This document shows, piece after piece, positions 1 to 8,525 of a stretch of DNA of 64,000 nucleotides. Below the pieces are notes generated by a model. That model saw nothing but the letters and a program-made list of their open reading frames with translations, was not told the origin of the DNA and did not search any database. Every line of letters starts with the position of its first letter. Positions within the stretch are counted from its first letter, which is position 1. This stretch comes from Candidatus Baltobacteraceae bacterium (GTDB lineage: Bacteria; Vulcanimicrobiota; Vulcanimicrobiia; Vulcanimicrobiales; Vulcanimicrobiaceae), in contig DASXGW010000002.1 in NCBI GenBank assembly GCA_036488875.1, positions 248,001 to 312,000 on the forward strand. The letters are read 5' to 3'. A program made the translations under genes and the position numbers.

Positions 1-471
1 GATTGCGGCTGCAAGGAGCGCGATGATAGCCGGCAACACGAGGCCGAAAGTAAACGACATCCCGACAACAAAACCGAAGACATATTCTCCACGATAGGTC
101 GGCCATATGCATCCCGACGCGAGGACTGCCAGCAATACGAAGAGTGGAGCGCTCCCGCCTTCGTCGACCATGAAAGCCACCGATAGTATCACTCCGGCGA
201 GGAGTGCGAAAAAAGCGGCTGCCATCGCACTGCTTAGCGCATCTGGCTTGACGGCAGCGCGGCGTCGCACCGACCACGCTGCAAGACCGCCGGTCAACGG
301 AATAATGGCGAGGCCCCACCAATTGGAGAAAGCCGGCAGGTCGCGTTGGTCGAGCAGGTGATGACTAACCACCCCGCCGTGCGTCGCTTGCCAGGCGAGA
401 TACGCGCTCGCAAAAAACACCGCGAATGCGATGACGTAGAAGTCGAGGCGGTATGCGCTCTTGTCCGTCAT
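1..471 (-). CDS. Integral membrane protein, partial (3' end outside window)
   Basis: Reading the minus strand from an ATG at 471 gives 157 uninterrupted codons that run off the left edge. The product starts MTDKSAYRLDFYVIAFAVFF and has about five hydrophobic segments separated by short charged loops (for example RRRAAVKPD), so it should sit in the cytoplasmic membrane. I do not recognise a family. It lies 93 bases downstream of the amine oxidase gene on the same strand and could share its transcript. The C-terminus is missing from the window. Confidence 0.6.
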   Translation of the reverse strand, partial: MTDKSAYRLDFYVIAFAVFFASAYLAWQATHGGVVSHHLLDQRDLPAFSNWWGLAIIPLTGGLAAWSVRRRAAVKPDALSSAMAAAFFALLAGVILSVAFMVDEGGSAPLFVLLAVLASGCIWPTYRGEYVFGFVVGMSFTFGLVLPAIIALLAAAI

Positions 472-564
472 GCGTCCCTCCGCCTTGGGTACGTGCTTCG
501 ATCAAGGCTTGTTTCAAGCGACTGGATCGTGGATCGGAAGGTCGGACTCGTCTATGATCGGGGT

Positions 565-1992
565 CTAACTCGATCGTACTGCATTTCCATTCGCTTTGAG
601 CAAAGCGTTGGCTGCTGAAATCCCGGACGTGTATGCGCCGTGGAGCGAACTGTGCAGTCCGCCCAAAGCGAGCGATTCGCCCGCGAAGAACAGTTTGCCG
701 TCGACACCCTTGCGTAGGGTCGTGCGTGCTGCGACGCCGCCGACCTTGGCGTAACTGTAGGCTCCCATCGCGTACGGATCGGAGGACCAGGAACTCGACG
801 TAATCCTGCCGTCGTAAGCTGCCGCGACACCCGGAAGATTTAATTCCAGTTGGCCCAAGAGAAACTTCGCCTGTTGCGGTTTATTCATTGCTTCAAGTGT
901 TATCGCAAGGTCGGCATCGGCCAGAAACTCGACGATATTTGCACCGAAGTATTTCAAGAAGAAGTTTGTGCCGGGAACATTAGACAATGCAATCGGTAGC
1001 GTCATGCCTTTGAACTGGGGGACGATGTCGGCCTTAAATCCCAGAGCGGCTTTATAAATGTGACCGAGCGGAATCTCCGCGATGGCGTGCGCGACATCGG
1101 CGGGAAGCGCCGGAGCAAATGTAATTCCGCCAGCCGCCAGGACGCTGGTTGGCGCCGTAACGATAGCGCTCCCGGCCCGCACGCTGCCGCCGTGCCAGTA
1201 TGCGGTGACACCCGACCCGTCGCGGACGACTCGCTCCACCGGGCTCGCCAGACGAATCGGAAGTCCGGAGGCAAGACTCGTGATGAAATTGCCGACGCCG
1301 CTCTGAACGAAGTAGCTGTCACCCGGTACTACGAACGGCGCGGGCGAAACGACGAGAAAATTGTACAGATCGAGCAGCGATGACTGCGACGGCTCGACGC
1401 CGCTAATCCCGAGCACGTTGATCGATAGCGCGTTATCGTAATACGGTTTCTTCCGGAAGGCATCGGTAACGACCGAAACGGGAGCATCTTGTGACGGGGA
1501 AGATATCGTGGCCCCGGCCGCGAGAATCGCAGCCAGCATCGAGCTGGTCGTGTTGACGAAGGCGGCGACTTCCGCATCGCTCGCTGTTTGCGTTCCGTCG
1601 TAGAAAACGTTGGGGTATTGCGTAAAGTTGTGAAGCCCCGTCAGCTTGCGTGCGCGAGCGATCTGGTAGAGGATGTTGCCCGATAGCACTTGCTGAAAAA
1701 GCTGCGCACCCAGATCGAACGGCGTCTGCGGAAAGGTCGTGTTGTCGGTATAGGCACGACCGCCGACGCGATCCTTCGCCTCCAGGAGCAGTACCGATTT
1801 ACCATACGAAATCAGCGTTCGCGCAGCGCCGATGCCGGCGACGCCGCAGCCGACGATCACGACATCGACTGGGTTGGGCTGGGCCGTCGGATGCGGCGCG
1901 GGAATGGAACTGGAGGCACCCGAGCACGCCGCAAGAGCGGTGACTCCAAAGGCTCCGGCGCCAAGCATGAGGTCGCGTCGAGAGATATACAC
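565..1992 (-). CDS. Tat-exported flavin-containing amine oxidase family protein
   Basis: This is an FAD-dependent amine oxidase-type enzyme of about 475 residues. The dinucleotide-binding motif [13 protein letters not shown] is near residue 45, followed by VGGRAY near residue 78, and the C-terminus has the family's FAGES ... HGAYTSG FAD-binding block. I chose the GTG at 1992 because a GGAGG sits four bases upstream and the product then begins with a twin-arginine signal (SRRDLMLG) ending in a lipobox-like LAAC. A longer reading frame reaches 2100 but puts about 36 residues before the signal. Folding with FAD before export is consistent with the Tat signal. The substrate (polyamine, monoamine or amino acid) cannot be told from sequence. 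Confidence 0.88.
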   Translation of the reverse strand: MYISRRDLMLGAGAFGVTALAACSGASSSIPAPHPTAQPNPVDVVIVGCGVAGIGAARTLISYGKSVLLLEAKDRVGGRAYTDNTTFPQTPFDLGAQLFQQVLSGNILYQIARARKLTGLHNFTQYPNVFYDGTQTASDAEVAAFVNTTSSMLAAILAAGATISSPSQDAPVSVVTDAFRKKPYYDNALSINVLGISGVEPSQSSLLDLYNFLVVSPAPFVVPGDSYFVQSGVGNFITSLASGLPIRLASPVERVVRDGSGVTAYWHGGSVRAGSAIVTAPTSVLAAGGITFAPALPADVAHAIAEIPLGHIYKAALGFKADIVPQFKGMTLPIALSNVPGTNFFLKYFGANIVEFLADADLAITLEAMNKPQQAKFLLGQLELNLPGVAAAYDGRITSSSWSSDPYAMGAYSYAKVGGVAARTTLRKGVDGKLFFAGESLALGGLHSSLHGAYTSGISAANALLKANGNAVRSS

Positions 1993-2265
1993 TACACCTC
2001 CGATTTCGAAGCATGTTGTCTCTCCTACCGGACAAACCTTTATAGGCCCGCGCGCGCAACACGATGACGACCGAAACGCAGAATGCGATTTAGCGAGCAT
2101 TGCGATCGACGGAGCTTACCGGTTACCGCCACTTTCGCTTCCCCGTCGTGACCGGCGGCGGCTTCCGCAAGGCGACCGCGCCGGCCCGATTTTCTCAGAG
2201 TTTTCCCAGCTATGTTCTTAGCCGGCGCGGCGGGTTGACGGCGCTACCGCGGGAATAACCGATTT

Positions 2266-3489
2266 ATGCCGTTGTGCGCGCATATCGTCGTAGTGTTTGT
2301 CTTGGCAGCGAACTGGCTCACGTTTCGTCTCGGACCGGAGAACAATGCCCTCGTGACCGATCCGCCGTTGCAGGCGACGTGGAAGACGGTCACGGGCGCA
2401 CCCATTTCGGCGAGCCCCACCACCGACGGCACGTTGCTCTACGTCGGGAACAATGCGGGTTATCTCAACGCGATCGACCTGCAAACCGGAAACGTGGTCT
2501 GGACGAGACATTTGCGCAATGCGGTCATGAGCGCGGCGTTGCTGTACGACGGCATGGTCTACGTCGGCATCGGCGACGAAAGCAGCAACGGTTCCGGACC
2601 CGGAGCCGTCTTCGTCGGAACGGGCCCCAGTGCGATCGACGCGTTCGAAGCGCGCACCGGTACGTTCAAATGGCACACCGCCGTCGCCGGTTCGGCGATG
2701 ACGACCTCAGCGATCGTTAACGGCACGCTGCTCAACCACAATGGCGCCGGTTGGATCACCGCGCTCGATCCCGCGTCGGGCCGAGTCAGGTACGCGCGCA
2801 ACCTGCGTTCGCTCGCTTCAATGACCGCGATTTTACCGCTCGACGGCGGATTCTTCATCACGACCGGCGTGCTCGACAACGCGGTATGGAAACTCAAAGC
2901 GTCCGACGGATCCACCGTTTGGCGCACGGCCTTCTCCCCCGAGGCATCCGGACACGGCGATTGTCCGCCGGTGACCGACGGCACCCGAGTGTACTGCGAC
3001 TATATGTCGCCGGCGCCCGGCCAAACGTACACCATCGCCGGAAACAAGGCCCAGGAACGCGCCTATGCGCTCGACCTCAAAACGGGGCAGTTACTCTGGG
3101 ACGTTCCGCTCGAGACGGCCGTTCTTCCGCCGCGCAACGAAGCCGCGATCCCATTACTCTACGACGGACGGTTGTATCTGGGAAGCTGCGTCGTCGCCTA
3201 CATGCACGCGCTCGACCCCGCGACCGGCCATCTGCTTTGGGAGACGCACGTCCACGGCGTCGTCAAGAGCGGCGCCGTCCTGGTCGAGGGCGTGCTGTAC
3301 TTCGGAGACCTCGGAGGCTATCTGTGGGCCCTCGATCCAAGTACCGGCAAAGTGCTCGGCGACAAGAAGATGGGCAGCGGCTTCAACGTCGGATCGCCGA
3401 TCGTCGTCGGGAAAACGCTCATCATCGGCAGCCGGACCGGCGCCGTCTACGCGCTTCCGCTCGACGACATTCGCAACAGTCACGATTAG
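2266..3489 (+). CDS. Secreted PQQ-like beta-propeller repeat protein
   Basis: The 407-residue product has a hydrophobic N-terminus that resembles a signal peptide. It is followed by repeated blades of the type LYVGNNAGYLNAIDLQTGNV, YFGDLGGYLWALDPSTGKVL and IIGSRTGAVYALPL. Such Trp/Asp/Gly-rich blades are typical of PQQ-dependent dehydrogenases and BamB-like propellers. No cytochrome c CxxCH motif and no obvious PQQ-dehydrogenase catalytic block is seen, so a binding or scaffold role outside the cytoplasm is more likely than a quinoprotein enzyme. It is divergent from the amine oxidase across a gap of about 270 bases that must hold both promoters. Confidence 0.8.
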   Translation: MPLCAHIVVVFVLAANWLTFRLGPENNALVTDPPLQATWKTVTGAPISASPTTDGTLLYVGNNAGYLNAIDLQTGNVVWTRHLRNAVMSAALLYDGMVYVGIGDESSNGSGPGAVFVGTGPSAIDAFEARTGTFKWHTAVAGSAMTTSAIVNGTLLNHNGAGWITALDPASGRVRYARNLRSLASMTAILPLDGGFFITTGVLDNAVWKLKASDGSTVWRTAFSPEASGHGDCPPVTDGTRVYCDYMSPAPGQTYTIAGNKAQERAYALDLKTGQLLWDVPLETAVLPPRNEAAIPLLYDGRLYLGSCVVAYMHALDPATGHLLWETHVHGVVKSGAVLVEGVLYFGDLGGYLWALDPSTGKVLGDKKMGSGFNVGSPIVVGKTLIIGSRTGAVYALPLDDIRNSHD

Positions 3490-3526
3490 GCGCAACCCTC
3501 GCCGGTCTGCGCGCGTCTTGCGCTCC

Positions 3527-4177
3527 ATGCAACACGCAACGCAACGCATTCACGAAGTCACGCGCCGCCCGTCGCCGGCGCCCCGCATACAACCGATCGC
3601 TCTCCACGAGGGCCTGCTTTGGATGGGCTCCTGGGAGACCAATCACATCTACGGCGTCGACCCGAAAAGCTGGACGGTTAAAGAAGACGTCGCCGCACCC
3701 GGTCAACCGTACGGAATCGCCCCCCTCGACGACGTCTTGCACGTCGTCGTATCGCTCGGCGGCGACGACGACGATCGCTACCTCTTCCGCTTCACGCCGG
3801 GACGCGGCTTCGATGCGAACAGTCAGACGCCGTGCCCCGACATGACAGGCTCGCACCTGGCGTCCGACGGTAAAGAACTTTTCCTCGGACAGATGCATAA
3901 CCGGCGGATCGTCACGCTCGACGCACAGACGCGCATCACGCGAGAGATTCCGTTGCCCACCCGCTGCGGCGGCTTCGGCTTCGGGCCGGACGGCATGCTG
4001 TATATGATCTCGGCCGATGAGGAGTTCGACAACCTCGAACTCGCCACGCTGGATTTTGCGGGGAAGATGAACGCACTCGCTCCGATCGAGTTCGGCGCGA
4101 GGTCCCTCGCGTACGACGGCTCGGTGTGGTACACGGCCGATCGCGAAGCGGGGTACGTCGTTTCCTTTACGCTCTAA
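3527..4177 (+). CDS. Small beta-propeller (SMP-30/NHL-like) protein
   Basis: The ATG at 3527 opens a 216-residue protein directly after the previous propeller gene. Blade-like segments are visible: GLLWMGSWETNHIYGVDP, LASDGKELFLGQMHNRRIV, GFGFGPDGMLYMISADEE and LAYDGSVWYTADREAGYV. At this length it would make roughly four blades, so it may be an incomplete propeller or may dimerise. There is no signal peptide with this start. The same open frame extends upstream inside the previous gene, but that part looks like an out-of-frame shadow. Co-transcription with the upstream propeller is likely (37-base gap). Confidence 0.65.
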   Translation: MQHATQRIHEVTRRPSPAPRIQPIALHEGLLWMGSWETNHIYGVDPKSWTVKEDVAAPGQPYGIAPLDDVLHVVVSLGGDDDDRYLFRFTPGRGFDANSQTPCPDMTGSHLASDGKELFLGQMHNRRIVTLDAQTRITREIPLPTRCGGFGFGPDGMLYMISADEEFDNLELATLDFAGKMNALAPIEFGARSLAYDGSVWYTADREAGYVVSFTL

Positions 4178-4228
4178 CCCGGCGCCGAGGAGGCGAGGTG
4201 CGCGTGTGACCGCGTTGAAGCTCAGCGC

Positions 4229-5839
4229 GTGCGGTTTCACCTTGGTCTAACGTGCGCTGCGCTGGCGTTTGCGTGGACGCTCGCCGCCTGCGCGCCCGCC
4301 GGGTCGTCGCATCGTGCGCCGCACGAGATGCGCGTCGGCATCGTCAGCGATCCGCGTTCGCTCAATCCGTTATTCGTCACGGCGCAGACCGACGTCGATC
4401 TCGCCCAGCTCACGACCGATACGCTCGTCGGATTGTCGCGGGACAATAAGCTCGTGCCGCAGCTCGCCGATCCGGTTCCCAGCCGCGCCAACGGCGGTAT
4501 CTCGGCCGATGGAAAAACGATCGTCTATCACCTCCGGCGCGAGGCGCGTTTCGCCGACGGGGTTGCTGTCACGTCCAACGACGTGGCGTTTACGTATCGC
4601 GCGATCCTCGATCCGCGCAATCCGGTGACCGATACGGAGCCGTATCGCCGTATTGCGTCCTTGTCGACACCCGACGCCCACACGGTGATCGTTCGGCTGA
4701 AGTCTCCTTGGGCCGCGGCGGTCTCCGAGTTGTTCGCCGTCTCCGACTTCATCTACGGCATCTTGCCCGCGCACGCGTTCTCGAGCACCGACATCTCCCG
4801 CGCACCCTGGAACGAGCGGCCTTTCGGAAGCGGGCCGTTTCGCGTCGACCGCTGGAATCACGGCGACGGCATTGTCTTCGTTCCGAATCCGTATGCGTGG
4901 AACCGCCCGCGGCTGCGCCGCCTGACGTTTCGGATTCTGCCGGACCAGACGACGCTGTTCGTCGCGCTGCAGACGGGCAGCGTCGACGCCGCGGCCCTTA
5001 CCGAGGATCAGATCGCCCAAGCGCGCAGGCTGCGGGGCATTCGCACGATCGCGACGCCGCAGAACCATACGGTCTACATGGAGTTTCAAACGCAGCGCTT
5101 CCCGGTAGACGATGCGCTCGTTCGGCGCGCAATCGTCGAAGCGATCGACCGCGAACGCATTCGCACGAGCATCTTCTTGAATCTTCAGCAACTTGCGACC
5201 ACCGAGATTCCGACGATCTTCGCCGCGCACGATCCGAACGTAAGCCAGCCCGCATACGATCCGCAGCAGGCCGCGGCCGATTTGGATCGCGCTGGCTGGC
5301 ATGTCGAAAACGGCGTACGCACGAAGAACGGCCGGCCCTTGACGTTGCTCTTCGCCTACGTCAGCACGTCGATACCGGCACGGCGCCTCGCGACCGTGGT
5401 GCAGGACGACCTGTCGCGCGTCGGTATCGAAACGACCGTCAAGGGTTACCCCTCAACGATGTTCTTCGGGTCGGCGGCGTCAGGCGGTATCGAACGCGGT
5501 GGTCGCTTCGACCTCGCGTATACGGATTGGTTCGGCGGCGCGGACCCGGAAGCGTCGGAGATCTTCAGCTGCGACAACCGAGCTCCCAATGGCCCCAACA
5601 CGGCGCGCTGGTGCGATCCGGGTTACGATGCGCTCTACGCCCGTCAAGCCGAAACGCTCGACTCTCGACGACGGGCGGCGATCTTTTCGGCGATGCAGCG
5701 CGCGGTCGCCGGCGGAGGCTCCTCGATTTTTCTCGTCTACAGCTCGCTCTACACCGCGTACCGCGACGGCGTTACCGGCTTGGCGCCGAACATGCTCTTC
5801 CAATACGGCAACAACGCACGGTGGGACGTATCGCCATGA
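4229..5839 (+). CDS. Peptide/nickel-type ABC transporter substrate-binding lipoprotein (SBP family 5)
   Basis: The 536-residue product starts at a GTG and has a lipoprotein signal with lipobox LAAC (Cys21). The body has the SBP_bac_5 pattern: PRSLNPLFVT early, TDTLVGLSRDNKLVPQLAD, then TIVYHLRREARFADGVAVTSNDVAFT, and later IDRERIR and the two-lobe DppA-like C-terminus. It would bind an oligopeptide or similar ligand on the outer face of the membrane. No permease or ATPase gene lies next to it, so it must use components encoded elsewhere or act alone. Its stop overlaps the start of the next gene (ATGA). Confidence 0.88.
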   Translation: MRFHLGLTCAALAFAWTLAACAPAGSSHRAPHEMRVGIVSDPRSLNPLFVTAQTDVDLAQLTTDTLVGLSRDNKLVPQLADPVPSRANGGISADGKTIVYHLRREARFADGVAVTSNDVAFTYRAILDPRNPVTDTEPYRRIASLSTPDAHTVIVRLKSPWAAAVSELFAVSDFIYGILPAHAFSSTDISRAPWNERPFGSGPFRVDRWNHGDGIVFVPNPYAWNRPRLRRLTFRILPDQTTLFVALQTGSVDAAALTEDQIAQARRLRGIRTIATPQNHTVYMEFQTQRFPVDDALVRRAIVEAIDRERIRTSIFLNLQQLATTEIPTIFAAHDPNVSQPAYDPQQAAADLDRAGWHVENGVRTKNGRPLTLLFAYVSTSIPARRLATVVQDDLSRVGIETTVKGYPSTMFFGSAASGGIERGGRFDLAYTDWFGGADPEASEIFSCDNRAPNGPNTARWCDPGYDALYARQAETLDSRRRAAIFSAMQRAVAGGGSSIFLVYSSLYTAYRDGVTGLAPNMLFQYGNNARWDVSP

Positions 5840-6753
5840 TGTATCTCGAAGAACACCGCGTCCGCGAGCTCTTGCGCTGGGACGATCTCATTGCGGCGAT
5901 GGAGCCCGCCCTCGCAGCGTTTTCCGCCGGACGCGTCGTGCAGCCGGTTCGAAGCGTTTTGACGATCGAAGAGAACGCCCGTTTTCTCGGCGTCATGCCG
6001 GCGGCGACGCCCGACGTCATGGGTGCGAAGATCGTCGCCTTCTATCCCGCCAACGAAGGCACCGAATACCCCACGCACGACGGATCGATTCTGCTTCTCG
6101 ACACGCGCACCGGAAGACCGCTCGTGGCGATGGACGCCCGGCTCATCACCGAGATGCGCACCGCTGCGGTCTCGGCCGCCGTCACCAAACGTCTGATGCC
6201 GCCCGGATCGCGCGTTCTGGGTCTGCTCGGCAGCGGCGTCCAGGCTCAGTCGCACGTCGAAGCGTTGTCGCGCGTCGCAGAATTTGACGAGATTCGTGTT
6301 TGGAGCCGCAACGCCGAACACGCCGAGCGTTTCGCGACCCAGCACGGCGCGCGAGCAACCAGCGCGCAAAACGCGGTCACGGGCGCCGACGTCGTCGTCG
6401 TCGCGACCAGCGCCCGCGAGCCGGTGCTCGAGGGTTCGTGGCTCAAGCCCGGTGCGCACGTGAACTCCGTCGGTGCAAACCGCTTTAACTGGCGCGAGCT
6501 CGACGATGCAGTGATGTGCAACACGATCGTCGTCGACTCGCGCGAAGCAGCGTTGCAAGAATCGGGCGACGTTATCGGATCCAAGGCGCAGATTTACGCC
6601 GAAGCCGGCGAACTCTTCGCCGGCACGATCGCCCTGCCGCCGCCATCGGCGACGACGGTTTTCAAGTCGATGGGCCTAGCGGTCGAAGACATCGCTACGG
6701 CCAAGCTGGTGTACGACGCCTTTACGTCGACCGTGTCCGCCGGTACAGAATAA
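5836..6753 (+). CDS. Ornithine cyclodeaminase / mu-crystallin family protein
   Basis: The 305-residue product matches the ornithine cyclodeaminase/mu-crystallin family in length and motifs: GAKIVAFYP (Lys65), RTAAVSA near residue 108, the Rossmann loop LLGSGVQAQSH at 131-140, and SVGANRFNWRELD in place of the usual GAD..G..EL. Members include ornithine cyclodeaminase, ketimine reductase and opine or alanine dehydrogenases, so the exact reaction is open. It overlaps the oligopeptide-binding protein gene by four bases, which implies translational coupling. Its last 32 bases overlap the convergent DUF2079 gene. Confidence 0.82.
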   Translation: MMYLEEHRVRELLRWDDLIAAMEPALAAFSAGRVVQPVRSVLTIEENARFLGVMPAATPDVMGAKIVAFYPANEGTEYPTHDGSILLLDTRTGRPLVAMDARLITEMRTAAVSAAVTKRLMPPGSRVLGLLGSGVQAQSHVEALSRVAEFDEIRVWSRNAEHAERFATQHGARATSAQNAVTGADVVVVATSAREPVLEGSWLKPGAHVNSVGANRFNWRELDDAVMCNTIVVDSREAALQESGDVIGSKAQIYAEAGELFAGTIALPPPSATTVFKSMGLAVEDIATAKLVYDAFTSTVSAGTE

Positions 6754-8086
6754 CGCCGTCGTCGATGACGACGGGCGCGTAGACGCCGGCGCGAACCTCG
6801 CGCTGCAGCAGCGGCAGCCAGCTGCCGTTCCACGCGGCCGATACGTACCGGCTATCCATGAGAACGTACTCGGGCGTCCCGGCGATACCGACGCGAGCGC
6901 TCGGAAAGAGTCCGAGATGTGCGTAGATCTCGTCGTACGTTCCAACTGCTGCGTCGCGGGGAAGCCGCCCGATGAGTGCGTTGGTGGCCGCGTCCTGCGG
7001 CTGCGGCATCCGCAAGAAGTGACCCAGATGCAGCGGGCTGAAAAACACCGAAACGATAGCACATAAAACCGCGCTGCTGCGCACCCACGCGATACCCTTA
7101 CCCCCCGGCGCGAGCACGCGTGCGCCCGCGATGACGAACGCCGCTAGCACGTAGGGAACCCACACGGCAGCGTAGTGCTGCCCCATGGTGTACGTTAACG
7201 GTTCTCGCGAAGCAAAGACTTCGACAAACCCCGGCACTGACAAGATGAGGACTCGGGAACGAAACGGGAGCAACGCCAGCGGCACGAACGCTTCGAGCAG
7301 GTACGTGAGCCGTCCCGCGATCTGCCGGTCGAGCGGTAACGCTTGCGAGTAACCGATCCAGTCGTAAAAATGCTGCGGATGCCACGCGGTCGTCGCCCCG
7401 GCCAATGGTCGCACGAGAAAGAAATATGCGGCGAAACACGCCGTCGATGCGGCGATCGCGACGATCCCGAAAGCGACGCCCGCGCGTTCGCGGGGTTTCC
7501 AGAAGTACGCGATGGCCGCGATCCCGAGAAAGGCCATCGCCGGCGGCTGATCTTCTTTGATCGATAGAACGACGGCCAGAAAGACGTACGCCAAGGAAAA
7601 GCGTCGCGCGTCGAGCGCCCACAGCAGCCACGCAATTGCCGCCGGCGCGAACGCAACCTCGTGGAAGTCGGTGAACGTGACGCCCTGGAGCGGCGGGTAG
7701 ATGAGCGCGATGCACGCCAGGCCCGCGGCATTACGCTCGCTGGTGCGGCGGCGCGCGATCAGGTAGAGCGCCGGGGCAACGAGCGACGTCGCCACGGCCT
7801 GTAGAACTCCGAGAACGACCGCGGAGCGCGCCGCCCATAACAGCGGTGCGCACAGATATAAAATCGGCGAGAAATGGTACGCGAAATGGCTCCCGTTTTC
7901 GAACGTATTGTGGAAGCCGTGGAACGCGGTGTCGATCGACTGTGCGAACAACCCCAGGTCCGCGCCCGCGTGGTACGTTGCGTAGCGGTCCGCCGCCAAC
8001 ACCGAAAACACCACGGCATATACACCGGTAGCTGCGGCGACGACTTTCGCTGGTCCGGACACGCGCGCTGTCTTGCCGGAAAGCAA
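6722..8086 (-). CDS. DUF2079 domain integral membrane protein
   Basis: The 454-residue protein is mostly hydrophobic with about ten predicted membrane segments. The N-terminal block (DRYATYHAGADLGLFAQSID, then FENGSHFAYHFSPILY) is characteristic of DUF2079 proteins, which look like distant relatives of polyprenol-phosphate-sugar-dependent glycosyltransferases. The acidic and histidine residues in that loop are where such enzymes place their active site; that comparison is inference. The gene converges on the ornithine cyclodeaminase-like gene and overlaps it by 32 bases. Confidence 0.8.
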   Translation of the reverse strand: MLSGKTARVSGPAKVVAAATGVYAVVFSVLAADRYATYHAGADLGLFAQSIDTAFHGFHNTFENGSHFAYHFSPILYLCAPLLWAARSAVVLGVLQAVATSLVAPALYLIARRRTSERNAAGLACIALIYPPLQGVTFTDFHEVAFAPAAIAWLLWALDARRFSLAYVFLAVVLSIKEDQPPAMAFLGIAAIAYFWKPRERAGVAFGIVAIAASTACFAAYFFLVRPLAGATTAWHPQHFYDWIGYSQALPLDRQIAGRLTYLLEAFVPLALLPFRSRVLILSVPGFVEVFASREPLTYTMGQHYAAVWVPYVLAAFVIAGARVLAPGGKGIAWVRSSAVLCAIVSVFFSPLHLGHFLRMPQPQDAATNALIGRLPRDAAVGTYDEIYAHLGLFPSARVGIAGTPEYVLMDSRYVSAAWNGSWLPLLQREVRAGVYAPVVIDDGVILYRRTRST

Positions 8087-8153
8087 ACGGGCATTCCTTC
8101 AAGGAAGCAGGCGATCCGATTAATTCGCCCCTCCTCAGGGAAGAAAGCGTGGC

Positions 8154-8522
8154 ATGACGCGTCTGACGTTGTTGGTACCGTGTGCCGCGGTGGCTGCCTT
8201 TGCAATCTCCCTTGCCCTTCTTCCACAACAAGTGGGAGCGCAGGCCGCAACGATGCCGCCGTATGCGACGACGACGCCCAGCGCGAATCCGATGGATACC
8301 GCGACGGTCAACCCGATGGCGACGTCGACGGCCGGCTCGATGGGAAACGCCAATCCCACGGAAACCGTCAACCCGCTCGCCACGGCCACCGCAACTCCGC
8401 TGGAAACGTCGACTTCCAGCACGGCGACGGGCGGTGGCGGCGGCGGCGGCTCCTGGGGGCTTCTCGGCCTGCTGGGATTGATCGGTCTGATCGGGTTGCG
8501 CGGAAGCTCGCGCCCGACCTGA
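8154..8522 (+). CDS. WGxxGxxG-CTERM-type secreted small protein
   Basis: The 122-residue product has a signal peptide (TLLVPCAAVAAFAISLALL), a low-complexity Thr/Ala/Pro/Met-rich middle, a run of seven glycines and the C-terminal block SWGLLGLLGLIGLIGLRG followed by an Arg-containing tail. That layout (signal peptide, disordered spacer, WGxxGxxG, hydrophobic helix, basic end) is the WGxxGxxG-CTERM arrangement, thought to be a sorting or processing signal at the cell surface. No candidate processing protease is nearby. The gene is flanked by two minus-strand genes. Confidence 0.7.
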   Translation: MTRLTLLVPCAAVAAFAISLALLPQQVGAQAATMPPYATTTPSANPMDTATVNPMATSTAGSMGNANPTETVNPLATATATPLETSTSSTATGGGGGGGSWGLLGLLGLIGLIGLRGSSRPT

Positions 8523-8525
8523 GGG

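Noticed and set aside
2751-3845. 364-residue plus-strand frame over the two propeller genes
   Set aside because: It is out of frame with both propellers, Arg-rich and without motifs, as expected for a shadow in GC-rich coding DNA.
6722-6753. Overlap of the ornithine cyclodeaminase-like gene and the DUF2079 gene as a possible frame error
   Set aside because: Both C-termini read normally and convergent overlaps of 4-46 bases recur across the window, so this is ordinary compaction.
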